Positions 9,468 to 18,176 are shown, counted from the first letter of the stretch. The stretch: 64,000 bases of DNA from Xanthomonas citri pv. mangiferaeindicae (GCA_002240395.1 CP016836.1:1-64000); one strand, 5' to 3'. Made by a program: numbers and translations. The notes: generated from the letters alone by a model not told the origin.

Positions 9468-11662
9468 AATTCGACACCCCTGCCGGCCCCAACCCGATCG
9501 ACCGCCTGCGTGTGGTCGGCCAGCCGCTCGACCGCATCGACGGCCCACACAAGGTCACCGGCACCGCCCCCTATGCCTACGAATGGCACGACGTCACCGA
9601 ACGCGCCGCTTATGGCCACGTCGTCGGCGCGGGCATTGCCAAGGGCCGCATCGCCGCGCTCGACACCTCGGCCGCAGAACGCGCGCCGGGCGTGCTGGCA
9701 GTCGTCACTGCGCGCAACGCCGGCGAGCTCGGCAAGGGCAAGATGAACACCGCGACCTTGCTCGGCGGCCCGGCGATCGAGCACTACCACCAAGCCATCG
9801 CGCTGGTCGTCGCCGAGACCTTCGAGCAGGCGCGCGCCGCAGCCGCACTGGTCCGCGTGACCTATGCGCGCGAGCCCGGTCGCTTCTCGCTGCATGCCGA
9901 GAAGGACCGCGCCATCAAGCCGGAGGGCGACACGCCGGCCGACACAGCGGTCGGCGACTTCGACAGCGCATTTGCATCGGCCGAGGTCACGCTCGACGCG
10001 ACCTACACCACGCCCGACCAGTCGCACGCGATGATGGAACCGATGGCCTCGCTCGCGGCCTGGGACGGCGACCACGTGACGATCTGGACGTCGAACCAGA
10101 TGATCGCCTGGAGCCGCGGCGACGTCGCCCGCACGCTCGGGCTTGCGCCGGAGAAGGTGCGTCTGGTCTCGCCGTACATCGGCGGCGGCTTCGGCGGCAA
10201 GCTGTTCGTGCGCGCCGACGCCATCCTCGCCGCACTCGGTGCACGCGCGGCCAAGCGCCCGGTCAAGGTCGCCCTGCACCGCCCGCTGATCGCCAACAAC
10301 ACCACGCACCGCCCGGCAACCGAGCAACGCATTCGCATTGGCGCGCGCCGCGACGGTCGCATCACCGCGATCGGCCACGAGAGCTGGTCAGGCAACCTGC
10401 CCGGCGGCGACCCGGAGGTCGCGATCCAGCAGACCCGCCTGCTCTACGCCGGCGAACACCGCATGACCAGGATGCGGCTGGCCACGCTCGACCTGCCGGA
10501 GGGCAACGCGATGCGTGCGCCGGGCGAGACGCCTGGGCTGATGGCGCTGGAAATCGCCATGGACGAAATGGCCGAGAAGCTCGGCATGGACCCGGTAGAG
10601 TTCCGCATTCGCAATGACACCCAGGTCGATCCCGAGAAGCCCGAGCGGCCGTTCTCGCAGCGCCAGCTCGTCGAATGCCTGCGCCAGGGCGCCGAGCGCT
10701 TCGGCTGGCATCGCCGTGCCGCGCATGGCAGCGTCCGCGATGGCCGCTGGCTCGTCGGCCTCGGCATGGCCGCCGGCTTCCGCAATGCGCCGGTCACCAA
10801 GTCCGGCGCCCGTGCGCGCCTGCAGCCCGACGGCCGGGTCACGGTCGAAACCGACATGACCGACATCGGTACCGGCAGCTACACGATCATTGCGCAGACC
10901 GCTGCCGAAACGATGGGGCTGCCGATCGACCAGATCGAGGTCAAGCTTGGCGATTCCGCCTTCCCCGCTTCCGCCGGTTCCGGCGGCCAATGGGGCGCCA
11001 ACAGCGCGACCGCCGGCGTCTATGCCGCCTGCATGAAATTGCGCGAAGTCATCGCGACCCGGCTCGACCTCGATCCGGCGACCGCAGAGTTCGTCGACGG
11101 CGAAGTGCGCGGCGGCGGACGTGCAATGAAGCTTGCCGAGGTGGCCGGCGACGGCCAGATCGTCGTCGAAGATGCGATCGAGTTTGGCGACCTCGACAAG
11201 CGCAAACAGCTGTCCACGTTCGCTGCGCACTTCTGCGAAGTCGGTGTTGACGCGCTGACTGGCGAAACCCGCGTGCGCCGCATGCTCGCCGTGTGCGCCG
11301 CCGGCCGCATCCTCAACCCGAAGCAGGCACGCAGCCAGGTCATCGGCGCGATGACGATGGGCATCGGCGCCGCTTTGTCGGAAGAACTGGCCGTCGACGA
11401 GCGCCTCGGCTTCTTCGTCAATCACGACCTTGCCGGCTACGAAGTCCCCGTGCATGCCGACGTGCCCGAGCAGGAGGTCGTGTTCCTGGATGAAGCCGAC
11501 GCCGACAGCTCCCCGATGAAGGCCAAGGGCGTCGGCGAACTGGGCCTGTGCGGCGTCAGTGCCGCGATCGCCAACGCCATCCACAACGCCACCGGCGTGC
11601 GCGTGCGCGATTACCCGATCACGCTCGACAAGCTGCTGCCCGGTTTGCCGGACGTCGCCTGA
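9464..11662 (+). CDS. paoC: Aldehyde oxidoreductase molybdenum subunit (PaoC-like)
   Basis: Catalytic molybdopterin subunit, 732 aa. The Moco-binding SPYIGGGFGGK motif, the MRAPGETPG segment, GSGGQWGANS and the C-terminal KGVGELGLCG are all present. The glutamate in the last motif is residue 692, the same number as the catalytic base reported for E. coli PaoC. There is no signal peptide, as expected for co-export with PaoA's Tat signal. It is the last gene of the overlapping paoA-B-C unit; maturation would need the XdhC-like chaperone encoded just upstream. Confidence 0.93.
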   Translation: MKFDTPAGPNPIDRLRVVGQPLDRIDGPHKVTGTAPYAYEWHDVTERAAYGHVVGAGIAKGRIAALDTSAAERAPGVLAVVTARNAGELGKGKMNTATLLGGPAIEHYHQAIALVVAETFEQARAAAALVRVTYAREPGRFSLHAEKDRAIKPEGDTPADTAVGDFDSAFASAEVTLDATYTTPDQSHAMMEPMASLAAWDGDHVTIWTSNQMIAWSRGDVARTLGLAPEKVRLVSPYIGGGFGGKLFVRADAILAALGARAAKRPVKVALHRPLIANNTTHRPATEQRIRIGARRDGRITAIGHESWSGNLPGGDPEVAIQQTRLLYAGEHRMTRMRLATLDLPEGNAMRAPGETPGLMALEIAMDEMAEKLGMDPVEFRIRNDTQVDPEKPERPFSQRQLVECLRQGAERFGWHRRAAHGSVRDGRWLVGLGMAAGFRNAPVTKSGARARLQPDGRVTVETDMTDIGTGSYTIIAQTAAETMGLPIDQIEVKLGDSAFPASAGSGGQWGANSATAGVYAACMKLREVIATRLDLDPATAEFVDGEVRGGGRAMKLAEVAGDGQIVVEDAIEFGDLDKRKQLSTFAAHFCEVGVDALTGETRVRRMLAVCAAGRILNPKQARSQVIGAMTMGIGAALSEELAVDERLGFFVNHDLAGYEVPVHADVPEQEVVFLDEADADSSPMKAKGVGELGLCGVSAAIANAIHNATGVRVRDYPITLDKLLPGLPDVA

Positions 11663-11908
11663 TATCGTCCGATCGCAGGCCTGGCGCTTCGCATCGAAAC
11701 GCACGAGGCGACAACCTCGTCTCGTGCGTTTCGGTGACTTCAATGCGGACGATGACCCCAATGTGCGCGTCGACCGCAAGAACCCGAGTGTCGCGTCCGA
11801 CGCGATGTTGTCGCGAACGCAATGTCGCGGGTCGCAACGTGTCGCTTTCGCAGGTGTGCTGCGCGCACCAACGGCGATCGAAGCGGTGCGTCGCAGACGC
11901 GCTCGGCG

Positions 11909-12094
11909 TCATCCGCCCGCCAGTCCCCCGCCTGCACGCCCCGGCAGTGCATCGTCGTTATCCGGCGCATCCGGATCATCGAGATCGCCGACCTCGCGGT
12001 CGATGCCTGTCTTCGGATCGCGCGGTGGGGTGCGCGTGGTGTCGTCGTCCTGCGGCGCGCCGCCGCCCTGCGTCTTGCCGGCTTGCGTGGTCAT
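11909..12094 (-). CDS. Small acidic hypothetical protein, 61 aa
   Basis: A short, very hydrophilic protein with a glycine-rich end and an acidic core (REVGDLDDPDAPDNDD). It has no membrane segment or cysteine. The composition (TRTPPRDPKTGIDREV) resembles small conserved unknowns of Xanthomonadaceae that I recall but cannot name. Start ATG at 12094 is preceded by GGGACAA. The surrounding 11663-11908 stretch shows no other gene. Confidence 0.5.
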   Translation of the reverse strand: MTTQAGKTQGGGAPQDDDTTRTPPRDPKTGIDREVGDLDDPDAPDNDDALPGRAGGGLAGG

Positions 12095-12257
12095 GGCGTT
12101 GTCCCGATGGGTAGAGCCTCGAGGCTAGGACGGCACGCGTGAAGGCCATTGCGGAAGACGCACCGTGCTGATCCTCCCATCGGCATCTCCTGCACCGGTC
12201 ATGGCTCGAGCCCCTCGTACCTGCGAACCCGCCCCCACCCGGTGCCCACGGCACCGA

Positions 12258-12421
12258 CCTCCCCGCACGCGGGGGAGGTAACCGCCCGGGCCCCTCTTTT
12301 TCTCCTTCCATCGCCTGTTTCCTTCCCCGCGCGGTGGGGTGCCACCACGCGAGCGGCTGCTTGTCTCCTTCCCCCGTGCACGGGGCATTGCGCCCTTCAC
12401 GGGTGGAAGGTTGGGATGGGG
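12258..12421. repeat. REP-like palindrome cluster
   Basis: It begins with ACCTCCCCGC, A, CGCGGGGGAGGT around 12258-12280, then carries degenerate palindromes around 12322-12342 and 12366-12384. It ends with the GGAAGGTTGGGATGGGGG tail at about 12405-12422. It belongs to the same family as the copy at 6.3 kb. It fills most of the 406-base gap between the small acidic gene and the channel gene. Confidence 0.75.
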
Positions 12422-12500
12422 GCAGCCGTTCGCGAAAACGCTCTGGCCGCCACGTTCACCCCGCATCCGCTACACCTGTCCCTCCGCACGGACCGCGCCG

Positions 12501-13310
12501 ATGACGACGCCTTCCCCTGCGATGCCACCGCCCGATGCCATCGCCAAGACCATGTCCGAGACCTGCGTCGACAAGGCCCATCGGCCGCTCGGCGCGATAA
12601 TCGGCCTGGGCATCCTGGCTGGCGCCTACATCGGCTTCGGCAGCCTGATGGCCGCGTTGCTTGGCGCCGGCACCGAGGACCTGCCCTACGGCCCCGCGCA
12701 ACTTGCGATCGGCACCGGCTTCGCGCTCGGCCTGATCCTGGTGCTGCTGGCCGGCGCCGAACTGTTCACCGGCAATACGCTGATGACCTTGCCGCTCGCC
12801 CAGCGCCGCCTCAGTCCGAGACGTCTGCTGCGTGCCTGGAGCGTGGTCTGGCTGGCCAACCTCGTCGGCGCGCTCGCGCTGGTGCTGCTGGCGATCGCCG
12901 CCGGCCTGCCTGCGGCGGGCGACGGCACCGTCGCGGCGTCGGCAATCGAGCTCGCCGCGACCAAGACCGCGAAATCCCCGGTCACCATCCTTGCCAGCGG
13001 CGTCCTCGCCAACATCCTGGTCTGCCTGGCCGTGTGGATGGCGGTCGGCGCCAAGACCGCGGTCGACAAGGTCGCGGTGATCGTGCCGCCGATCGCAGCG
13101 TTCGTCGCGCTCGGGCTAGAGCATTCCATCGCCAACATGTCATTGCTGCCGCTCGGCCTGCTGGCCGCGTCCGCCAGCGGCATCGTGCCGCCTGCCGAGC
13201 TGTCCTGGGCCAGCGCCGGCGCCAACCTGCTGTGGGCGACACTGGGCAACATCCTCGGCGGCGCTTGTGTCGGGTTCGGCTATTGGGCGATCCACCTGCG
13301 ACGCGGCTAA
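12501..13310 (+). CDS. Formate/nitrite transporter family (FocA/NirC-like) channel
   Basis: Inner-membrane channel for small monovalent anions such as formate or nitrite. The family pattern of six hydrophobic segments is visible, with LGILAGAYIGFGSL near the start, AELFTGNTLM in the second repeat half, and ALGLEHSIANMSLLPLG in the pore region. Length is 269 aa. The ATG at 12501 is chosen because the upstream in-frame sequence is REP repeat. No formate dehydrogenase, formate lyase or nitrite reductase gene is nearby, so the substrate cannot be inferred from context. Confidence 0.85.
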   Translation: MTTPSPAMPPPDAIAKTMSETCVDKAHRPLGAIIGLGILAGAYIGFGSLMAALLGAGTEDLPYGPAQLAIGTGFALGLILVLLAGAELFTGNTLMTLPLAQRRLSPRRLLRAWSVVWLANLVGALALVLLAIAAGLPAAGDGTVAASAIELAATKTAKSPVTILASGVLANILVCLAVWMAVGAKTAVDKVAVIVPPIAAFVALGLEHSIANMSLLPLGLLAASASGIVPPAELSWASAGANLLWATLGNILGGACVGFGYWAIHLRRG

Positions 13311-13349
13311 CGACCGCGCACGTGCCAACGCTTGCGGCGATTGAGCATG

Positions 13350-13378
13350 CTATTCACCGCACGCGATGCGGTGAATAG
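13350..13378. terminator. Perfect 12-bp hairpin between convergent genes
   Basis: CTATTCACCGCA, loop CGCGA, TGCGGTGAATAG. It lies between the channel gene and the convergent serine hydrolase gene. There is no T-run on either side, so it may be a bidirectional pause or a processed RNA end rather than a classical intrinsic terminator. Confidence 0.6.
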
Positions 13379-13536
13379 ACGCGCGCTTCGCACCTCGGAC
13401 ACGAAACCCGGCAAAACCACACCCAGCCCAGGTGCGGGATTAAGCGCACGCACCAGCACGCTGAAACGCGCTGTTGGCGCATCGGTGCCCAATCAGCGAC
13501 GGGCCACGGCATGGGCGATGGCATCGCCTGCTGGCG

Positions 13537-14745
13537 CTACTCGCCCGCATACACCGCATCGCGGACCTCGCGCGGCAGTGCGCCGGACATGCCTTCGAAC
13601 GCGGTGTTGGTCAGCAGCACGACGGTCAGGCCGTTGGCCGGATCGACGAACCAGGTGTGGCCGTATACCCCGCCCCACTGCAGCGTGCCGGGCGCCTGCC
13701 GGGTGGCGGCGGCAACTGGATCGACGAGCACCGCGCCCCCGTAGCCGAAGCCCCAGCCCGGCCCCTGCGTGGCTGCAGCTGTGCCTACGTGGTCGCGCCT
13801 CGCCTGGGCGATGGTGGCCGCCTGCAGGAACGCCGGCCCGCGACCATGGAACACCTCGAGCGCGCGCACGACATCGTCGGCCGTGCCGAGCATGCCCGCA
13901 CCGCCCGATGCGAAGGCCTGCGCATCGAACGCACGCTCGGGATCGAAGCGCAGCGACACGCCCAGCCCCGGGGGCAGCGGCATGTCCATCGCACCGGTCA
14001 TCCGCCGCGGCACCGGAACGCCATCGACGTAGGGCACCGCGACCCGATCCAACGGCGGCACCCAGAACGCCGTGTCCGTCATGCCGAGCGGTCCGGTGAC
14101 GAGGTCGGCCACCGCGCGCGGCAGATCGGTGCCGTGCGCCTGGGCGACGACCTCGCCGAGCACGTCGATCGCCAGTGAGTACCGCCAGCCGGTGCCCGGT
14201 GCGAACGCGAGCGGCGCGTCGGCGATCCGCTGCACGTTCTGCGCCAGCGTCAGCGTTGTGCGGTCGAGTCCATCCGACACGCCGAGCCGGTGATACGGCC
14301 CATCCGGCGGCTGCGCGCCCGGATTGCCGAGCCCTGCGCTGTGCGTGAGCAGGTGATGCACGGTGATCGTCGGCACGCGGCCGTCCGCCAGCGCGGGGCG
14401 GAACGCCGGAATCCAGCGCGTGACCGGGTCGTCCAGCCGCAACCGGCCCTGATCGACGAGGCGCAGCGCCGCCAAGGTCACGATCGGCTTGGTGACCGAG
14501 GCCAGGCGAAACACTGCGTCGTCGGGCATCGGGCGGCCAGCCTCGCGGTCGATCTGGCCCACCGCCCGCCGGTACACCGTGCGTCCATCACGCTCGACCT
14601 GCAGCACCGCACCGACGATCCGCTGCTCCTGCACCGCGGTATCGAGCACGGCGTCGAGCCGCGCTGCCAGCGCGGGCGCCGGTGGCGTGGTCTGTTCAGG
14701 GCCGGTGGCGATGGACAACGCGAGCAAGGCGGACAAGGCGGTCAT
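13537..14745 (-). CDS. Secreted serine hydrolase, beta-lactamase/EstB family (class C fold)
   Basis: A 402-aa protein beginning with a short hydrophobic signal-like segment. The serine-lysine motif is S83-V-T-K86 (LASVTKPIVT); a Y-S-L near residue 190 stands at the YxN position, and HTW near the end at the third motif. These are features of the beta-lactamase-related esterases/D-aminopeptidases rather than a true AmpC, which has YAN and KTG. The function is hydrolysis of an ester or amide of unknown identity. It is divergent from a LysR gene 91 bases away, which is the likely regulator. Confidence 0.8.
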   Translation of the reverse strand: MTALSALLALSIATGPEQTTPPAPALAARLDAVLDTAVQEQRIVGAVLQVERDGRTVYRRAVGQIDREAGRPMPDDAVFRLASVTKPIVTLAALRLVDQGRLRLDDPVTRWIPAFRPALADGRVPTITVHHLLTHSAGLGNPGAQPPDGPYHRLGVSDGLDRTTLTLAQNVQRIADAPLAFAPGTGWRYSLAIDVLGEVVAQAHGTDLPRAVADLVTGPLGMTDTAFWVPPLDRVAVPYVDGVPVPRRMTGAMDMPLPPGLGVSLRFDPERAFDAQAFASGGAGMLGTADDVVRALEVFHGRGPAFLQAATIAQARRDHVGTAAATQGPGWGFGYGGAVLVDPVAAATRQAPGTLQWGGVYGHTWFVDPANGLTVVLLTNTAFEGMSGALPREVRDAVYAGE

Positions 14746-14836
14746 GGCGACTCTCGGGGGCGGGGGCACACACTGTCCTGCCGGCGACACGCCGGAAACA
14801 GCGGATCGGGCTTCACCGGGCTGTAAGTTCTGCTTC
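14746..14836. promoter_or_regulatory. Divergent promoter region, serine hydrolase / LysR
   Basis: This 91-base divergent spacer holds an inverted repeat CCGGCG, ACA, CGCCGG at 14781-14795. LysR-type regulators commonly bind such spacers. I cannot place the -35/-10 elements reliably. Confidence 0.35.
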
Positions 14837-15766
14837 ATGTCCAAGCACGAAACCCTCGCCGGCCTGACCGCATTCCGCAGCGTCGCGCGGTTGGGCAGCT
14901 TCACCCGCGCGGCCGATGCCGCGGGCGTCAGCCCGTCGGCGGTGTCCCAGGGCGTGCGCGCGCTCGAGGCCCGGCTCGGTGTGCGGCTCCTGCACCGCAG
15001 CCGCCGCCGGGTCACGCTGACCGAGGCCGGGCGCGCGTTTCTCGAACAGATCGACGCCCCGCTCGACCGCATCGACATCGCGATGCAGCAGGCACGCGCC
15101 GGCAGTGGCCAGCCCAGCGGGCTGCTGCGAATCAATCTCTCGCGATTGGCCGCCGACCTGCTGGTGGTGCCGCGGTTGCCCGACTTCCTGGCCCGCTATC
15201 CCGACATCCAGGTCGAGCTGTTCACCGACGACACCCTGTCCGACCTCGTGGCCGGCGGCTTCGATGCCGGCATCCGGCTCGGCCAGTCGCTCGCCCAGGA
15301 TGTCGTCGCCCGGCCCATCGGCGGTGCGCAGCAACGCATCGTCGTCGGCACACCGGACTATCTGCGCCGGCATGGCGTGCCGGCCGCCCCTGGCGACCTG
15401 GCCGCACACGACTGCATCCGCTTCCGCCTGCCCGGCAGTGGCCGCATCGAAGCCTGGCGCTTCGCCGAAGCCGGCGGCGCCATCGATCTCGATGTGCACG
15501 GCCGCCTGATATTCGCCGACGACCGCCTCGTGCGCGAAGCGGTGCGCGACGGCCTGGGCCTGTCACGGCAGTTCGTGCAGAGCATCGCGCAGGACCTCGC
15601 CGCTGGACGACTGGTCGAGGTGCTGGCGGACTACCGCTGCGCGCAGCCCGGCTTCTACCTCTACTTCCCCGCACGCGAACTGATGGCGCCCAAGCTGCGC
15701 GTATTCGTGGATTTCTTCTGCGAGGCGCCACACGCCGGATCCATCGCCCCCACCGCTTCAGCTTAA
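14837..15766 (+). CDS. LysR-family transcriptional regulator
   Basis: 309 aa with an N-terminal winged helix (AFRSVARLGSFTRAADAAGVSPSAV) and a C-terminal periplasmic-binding-like effector domain (LLRINLSR, FDAGIRLGQSLAQDVVARPIG). It resembles the CrgA/DsdC-like group of regulators that control a divergent oxidoreductase or hydrolase. It is divergent from the serine hydrolase gene. Downstream, after a 51-base gap, is a flavoprotein gene with its own operator. The ATG at 14837 is chosen because upstream in-frame sequence is antisense to the hydrolase gene. Confidence 0.88.
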   Translation: MSKHETLAGLTAFRSVARLGSFTRAADAAGVSPSAVSQGVRALEARLGVRLLHRSRRRVTLTEAGRAFLEQIDAPLDRIDIAMQQARAGSGQPSGLLRINLSRLAADLLVVPRLPDFLARYPDIQVELFTDDTLSDLVAGGFDAGIRLGQSLAQDVVARPIGGAQQRIVVGTPDYLRRHGVPAAPGDLAAHDCIRFRLPGSGRIEAWRFAEAGGAIDLDVHGRLIFADDRLVREAVRDGLGLSRQFVQSIAQDLAAGRLVEVLADYRCAQPGFYLYFPARELMAPKLRVFVDFFCEAPHAGSIAPTASA

Positions 15767-15767
15767 G

Positions 15768-15797
15768 TTACAAATCGTAAGTTACGATTGGTAGGAT
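15768..15797 (+). promoter_or_regulatory. Promoter with overlapping 25-bp operator palindrome
   Basis: TACAAATCGTAA (15769-15780), G, TTACGATTGGTA (15782-15793) is an inverted repeat matching at 11 of 12 positions. It fills the spacer between a candidate -35 TTACAA (15768-15773) and a -10 TAGGAT (15792-15797) with 18-base spacing. Blocking by a dimeric repressor would silence the flavoprotein gene that starts at 15818. The TetR gene at the end of the same unit is the obvious candidate repressor. Confidence 0.6.
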
Positions 15798-15817
15798 ATT
15801 CCTTACGGACGTCCGCC

Positions 15818-16407
15818 ATGCACGCGCTTGTCGTCGTTGCCCATCCCGCCCCGCTTCCCTGACCCACGCCATCGCCGCGCACCTCGTCGCTGGCATTGAA
15901 GCCAGCGGCCATACCGCCGAAACCGTCGATCTGGCCGCAGAAGGCTTCGACCCGCGCTTCAACCAAGCCGATCTCGCCCTGTTCCACAAGCAGGCGCCGC
16001 CACCGGACGACGTGGCCGCCGAACACGCGCGCATCCAGCGCGCCGACGCGCTGGCGTTGGTGTATCCGATCTACTGGTGGTCGTTCCCCGCGCTGCTCAA
16101 GGGCTGGATCGATCGCGTCTTCACCAATGGCTGGGCCTACGACCAAGATGACGGCGGCAAGCTGCACAAGAAGCTGCAACGCCTGCAGGTGCACCTGATC
16201 GCCAACGGCGGTGCCGACCAGCGCACCATGGCGCGGCACGGCTACTTCGGCGCGATGAAGACCCAGATCGACCATGGCATCTTCGATTACTGCGGCGCAC
16301 GGGTACTGACCTCCGAACTGCTGCTCGCCTCCGACGCCGGCTTTCCACAGGCGCACCTCGACACGGCTCATGCGCTGGGCCAACGTGTGTTTGCCCCCCG
16401 CCCCTGA
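15818..16407 (+). pseudogene. NAD(P)H oxidoreductase, flavodoxin-like NQO1/MdaB family, one frameshift
   Basis: FMN/FAD-dependent quinone or nitro reductase of the flavodoxin-fold family. The N-terminus MHALVVVAHPAP and the active-site region ALVYPIYWWSFPALLKGWIDRVF with FTNGWAYD are typical. The first 14 codons run into a TGA at about 15860; the rest is open in another frame. Restoring bases in the C/G-rich CCGCCCCGC stretch gives the expected HPAPGSLTHAI. It is probably functional. The stop at 16405-16407 overlaps the following TetR gene. Confidence 0.75.
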
Positions 16408-17026
16408 CGACACCGGACACGACACCTTGCCCTCGCCCGCCCCCGACAACACCCGTCGCCGACTGCCACGTGCCGAGCGCACGCGGCAGTTGCTGGACGC
16501 CGCCTGGACGTTGATCGGCCACGAAGGCACGGACGCCCTGACGCTGGCCAAGCTGGCGGAGGCTGCAGGCGTGACCAAGCCTGTCGTCTATGACCACTTC
16601 GGAACGCGCAACGGCCTGCTGGCGGCGCTGTACGAGGACTTCGACGTGCGCCAGACGATGCTCTTCGACGCCGCCGTCGCGGCCGCACGGCCAACGCTGC
16701 AGGCCAAGGCCCGCACCATCGCCGCCAGCTACGTGGACTGCGTGTTGACTCAGGGCGCGGAGATCGCCGGCGTACTGGCCGCCCTCAGCGGCTCGCCCGA
16801 ACTGGCTGCCGTCAAACGCCGCTACCAGCACACGTTCCTGGACAAATGCGCCGCAGTCCTCGCCCCATTCGTCGGTCCGGCGGGCCTGTCGCCGGCATCG
16901 CTCTGGGCGGTGCTCGGCGCAGCCGACGCCCTATCCGATGCCGCCTGCGCCGGTGACATCACGCCTGCGCAGGCCCAGGACGAGCTCGAACAGGTGATCG
17001 TGTCCGTGGTTCGGCGCTGCAAGTGA
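16370..17026 (+). CDS. TetR-family transcriptional regulator
   Basis: 218-aa regulator with a TetR DNA-binding region (TLAKLAEAAGVTKPVVYDHFGTRNGLLAALYEDF). Its start overlaps the end of the flavoprotein gene; ATG 16370, GTG 16385 and TTG 16424 are all in frame, and the conserved part begins near RAERTRQLLDAAW. Co-transcription with a quinone-reductase-like gene suggests autoregulation and induction by a quinone or electrophile. The palindrome at 15769-15793 is its probable operator. Confidence 0.82.
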   Translation: MRWANVCLPPAPDDTGHDTLPSPAPDNTRRRLPRAERTRQLLDAAWTLIGHEGTDALTLAKLAEAAGVTKPVVYDHFGTRNGLLAALYEDFDVRQTMLFDAAVAAARPTLQAKARTIAASYVDCVLTQGAEIAGVLAALSGSPELAAVKRRYQHTFLDKCAAVLAPFVGPAGLSPASLWAVLGAADALSDAACAGDITPAQAQDELEQVIVSVVRRCK

Positions 17027-17034
17027 GCAATGCG

Positions 17035-17079
17035 TCAACCTGCATAGCCCGCTTCACGTTCCAACTTGACACGCGTCAC
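17035..17079 (-). pseudogene. Possible 14-codon remnant of a toxin gene
   Basis: A GTG at 17079 overlaps the antitoxin stop (GTGA) and opens a frame VTRVKLEREAGYAG that stops after 14 codons. A position overlapping the antitoxin is where a ParE/RelE-type toxin would start. The beginning resembles such toxins only loosely, so this may be chance. Confidence 0.2.
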
Positions 17080-17363
17080 TCCCGCTTCCAGTGGCGCGCC
17101 ACAAGCGGCTCCGGTTGTTCACCGGCGATTACCGCCTCCAGATAAGTGCGCATGTTGTCCCAGGGAATAGCGTGGCCTGTCGCAGCCAAGCGTGCATAGC
17201 GCGCCTCTACAACGGCATCGAAGTCGGCGTGCCGCCCATCCAATTCGACCGGTTTGGCAATCGCATGCATGATGAACGCATCGGGGCCCTTACCTGCCTG
17301 CTCGGCTGCTTTCTCGACACGCGCCTTCAGCGCACTAGGTAGGCGAATGGTAGTGGTAGACAT
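17076..17363 (-). CDS. Ribbon-helix-helix antitoxin-like protein (no toxin partner)
   Basis: 95-aa protein whose N-terminus STTTIRLPSALKARVEKAAEQAGKGPDAFIMHAI is a typical Arc/CopG ribbon-helix-helix DNA-binding domain. The C-terminal part (DFDAVVEARYARLAATGHAIPWDNMRTYL) is typical of antitoxins of the ParD/RelB-like class. Start ATG at 17363; an alternative in-frame ATG lies at 17375. No toxin gene of normal length follows; only a 14-codon frame overlaps its stop. It lies just after the terminator of the XAC0095-like operon and so probably has its own promoter. Confidence 0.75.
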   Translation of the reverse strand: MSTTTIRLPSALKARVEKAAEQAGKGPDAFIMHAIAKPVELDGRHADFDAVVEARYARLAATGHAIPWDNMRTYLEAVIAGEQPEPLVARHWKRE

Positions 17364-17387
17364 GCGCAACCTCATTTCATCCTCAAA

Positions 17388-17413
17388 CTGCCGGACGCCA
17401 AAGCGTCCGGCAG
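17388..17413 (-). terminator. Intrinsic terminator of the XAC0095-like/ECF operon
   Basis: A perfect 11-bp stem: CTGCCGGACGC, CAAA, GCGTCCGGCAG. On the minus strand it follows the stop at 17430 by 17 bases and is followed by TTTGAGG. It separates the four-gene operon from the antitoxin gene. Confidence 0.75.
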
Positions 17414-17429
17414 CCCCAAGTCCACCTGT

Positions 17430-18176
17430 TCAATGCACCTGATACACCGGCGCGGCCGCCTGCCGAACCGTAGGGCGGCGTGTGCGCTCGACGCGGGTTG
17501 CGCCATAGCGAGGCCGGGGTTCTTCGACGCCGTGGATCGGCCGCGAGGCGACGCCGAGCCGCTGCGTCTCGATCTGATCCAGCAGCACACGGGCGTCATC
17601 CGCGCCCTCGGAGATCGCCAGGCCCAGCGTCGACAAGGTGTCGTCGGCGAGGTCCTCCGCGTGATCGGAGGCGATGACGTCGCCATGCGCGGCAATCGTC
17701 TGCAACAGCCGCCCCAGCGCATCGGCCTGGTCCGTCGTGAGGCCAAAGACAAACGGCTCGCCATCCGTGCACTGGCCGAACGAGGTCGCCGCAGGTGCGT
17801 CCTCAGCCTGGCCGCTCGACGCGCGCGCCTGGCCGCCAGGCCGTGCCGTCTTGGCCGCATGCTCGGCAGGTGCTGCGTCGTGCACGCCCTCGTCCACCGA
17901 CGCGGACGTTGCGTCCTCGGCAGTGCGGTCGGCCGCATTCCGCCGCGCCGGCCAGTCCAGCACCTCCATCACGCTGTCGATCTGCTCGGCCAGCTGTTCC
18001 ATGCAGAACTGCAGTTCCTGCCAGTCCAGTTGCGGTGGGTCGTCTTCACTGGTGCGCGGCTCGGCCAGCCGCGCGATGAAGCGCATGAACACGCGCAGCC
18101 GCTCCAGGCGGAACTGCGCATCCACCGATAGGTAGTAACCCAGGTGCTCGTCCGTGTCGTTCGATGATCCGGTCAT
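17430..18176 (-). CDS. XAC0095-like protein, paralogue A (last gene of operon)
   Basis: 248 aa, soluble, function unknown. Two conserved blocks are shared with paralogue C: an N-terminal helical block (YYLSVDAQFRLERLRVFMRFIARLAEPRT...CMEQLAEQIDSVMEVLDW) and a second block (FGLTTDQADALGRLLQTIAAHGDVI...STLGLAISEGAD) with a PRPRYGA end. Between them is a low-complexity Ala/Glu/Thr linker. I recall a Xanthomonadaceae-specific family labelled XAC0095 with this look; the label is from memory. Start ATG 18176 has a strong GGAGGTCAATC site. It follows the ECF-sigma-like gene by 41 bases and precedes a terminator. Confidence 0.8.
   Translation of the reverse strand: MTGSSNDTDEHLGYYLSVDAQFRLERLRVFMRFIARLAEPRTSEDDPPQLDWQELQFCMEQLAEQIDSVMEVLDWPARRNAADRTAEDATSASVDEGVHDAAPAEHAAKTARPGGQARASSGQAEDAPAATSFGQCTDGEPFVFGLTTDQADALGRLLQTIAAHGDVIASDHAEDLADDTLSTLGLAISEGADDARVLLDQIETQRLGVASRPIHGVEEPRPRYGATRVERTRRPTVRQAAAPVYQVH

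Noticed and set aside
13537..14745. A true AmpC-type beta-lactamase conferring resistance
   Set aside because: The SxxK is present, but the YxN and KTG motifs are replaced by YSL and HTW, which indicates an esterase/peptidase relative.
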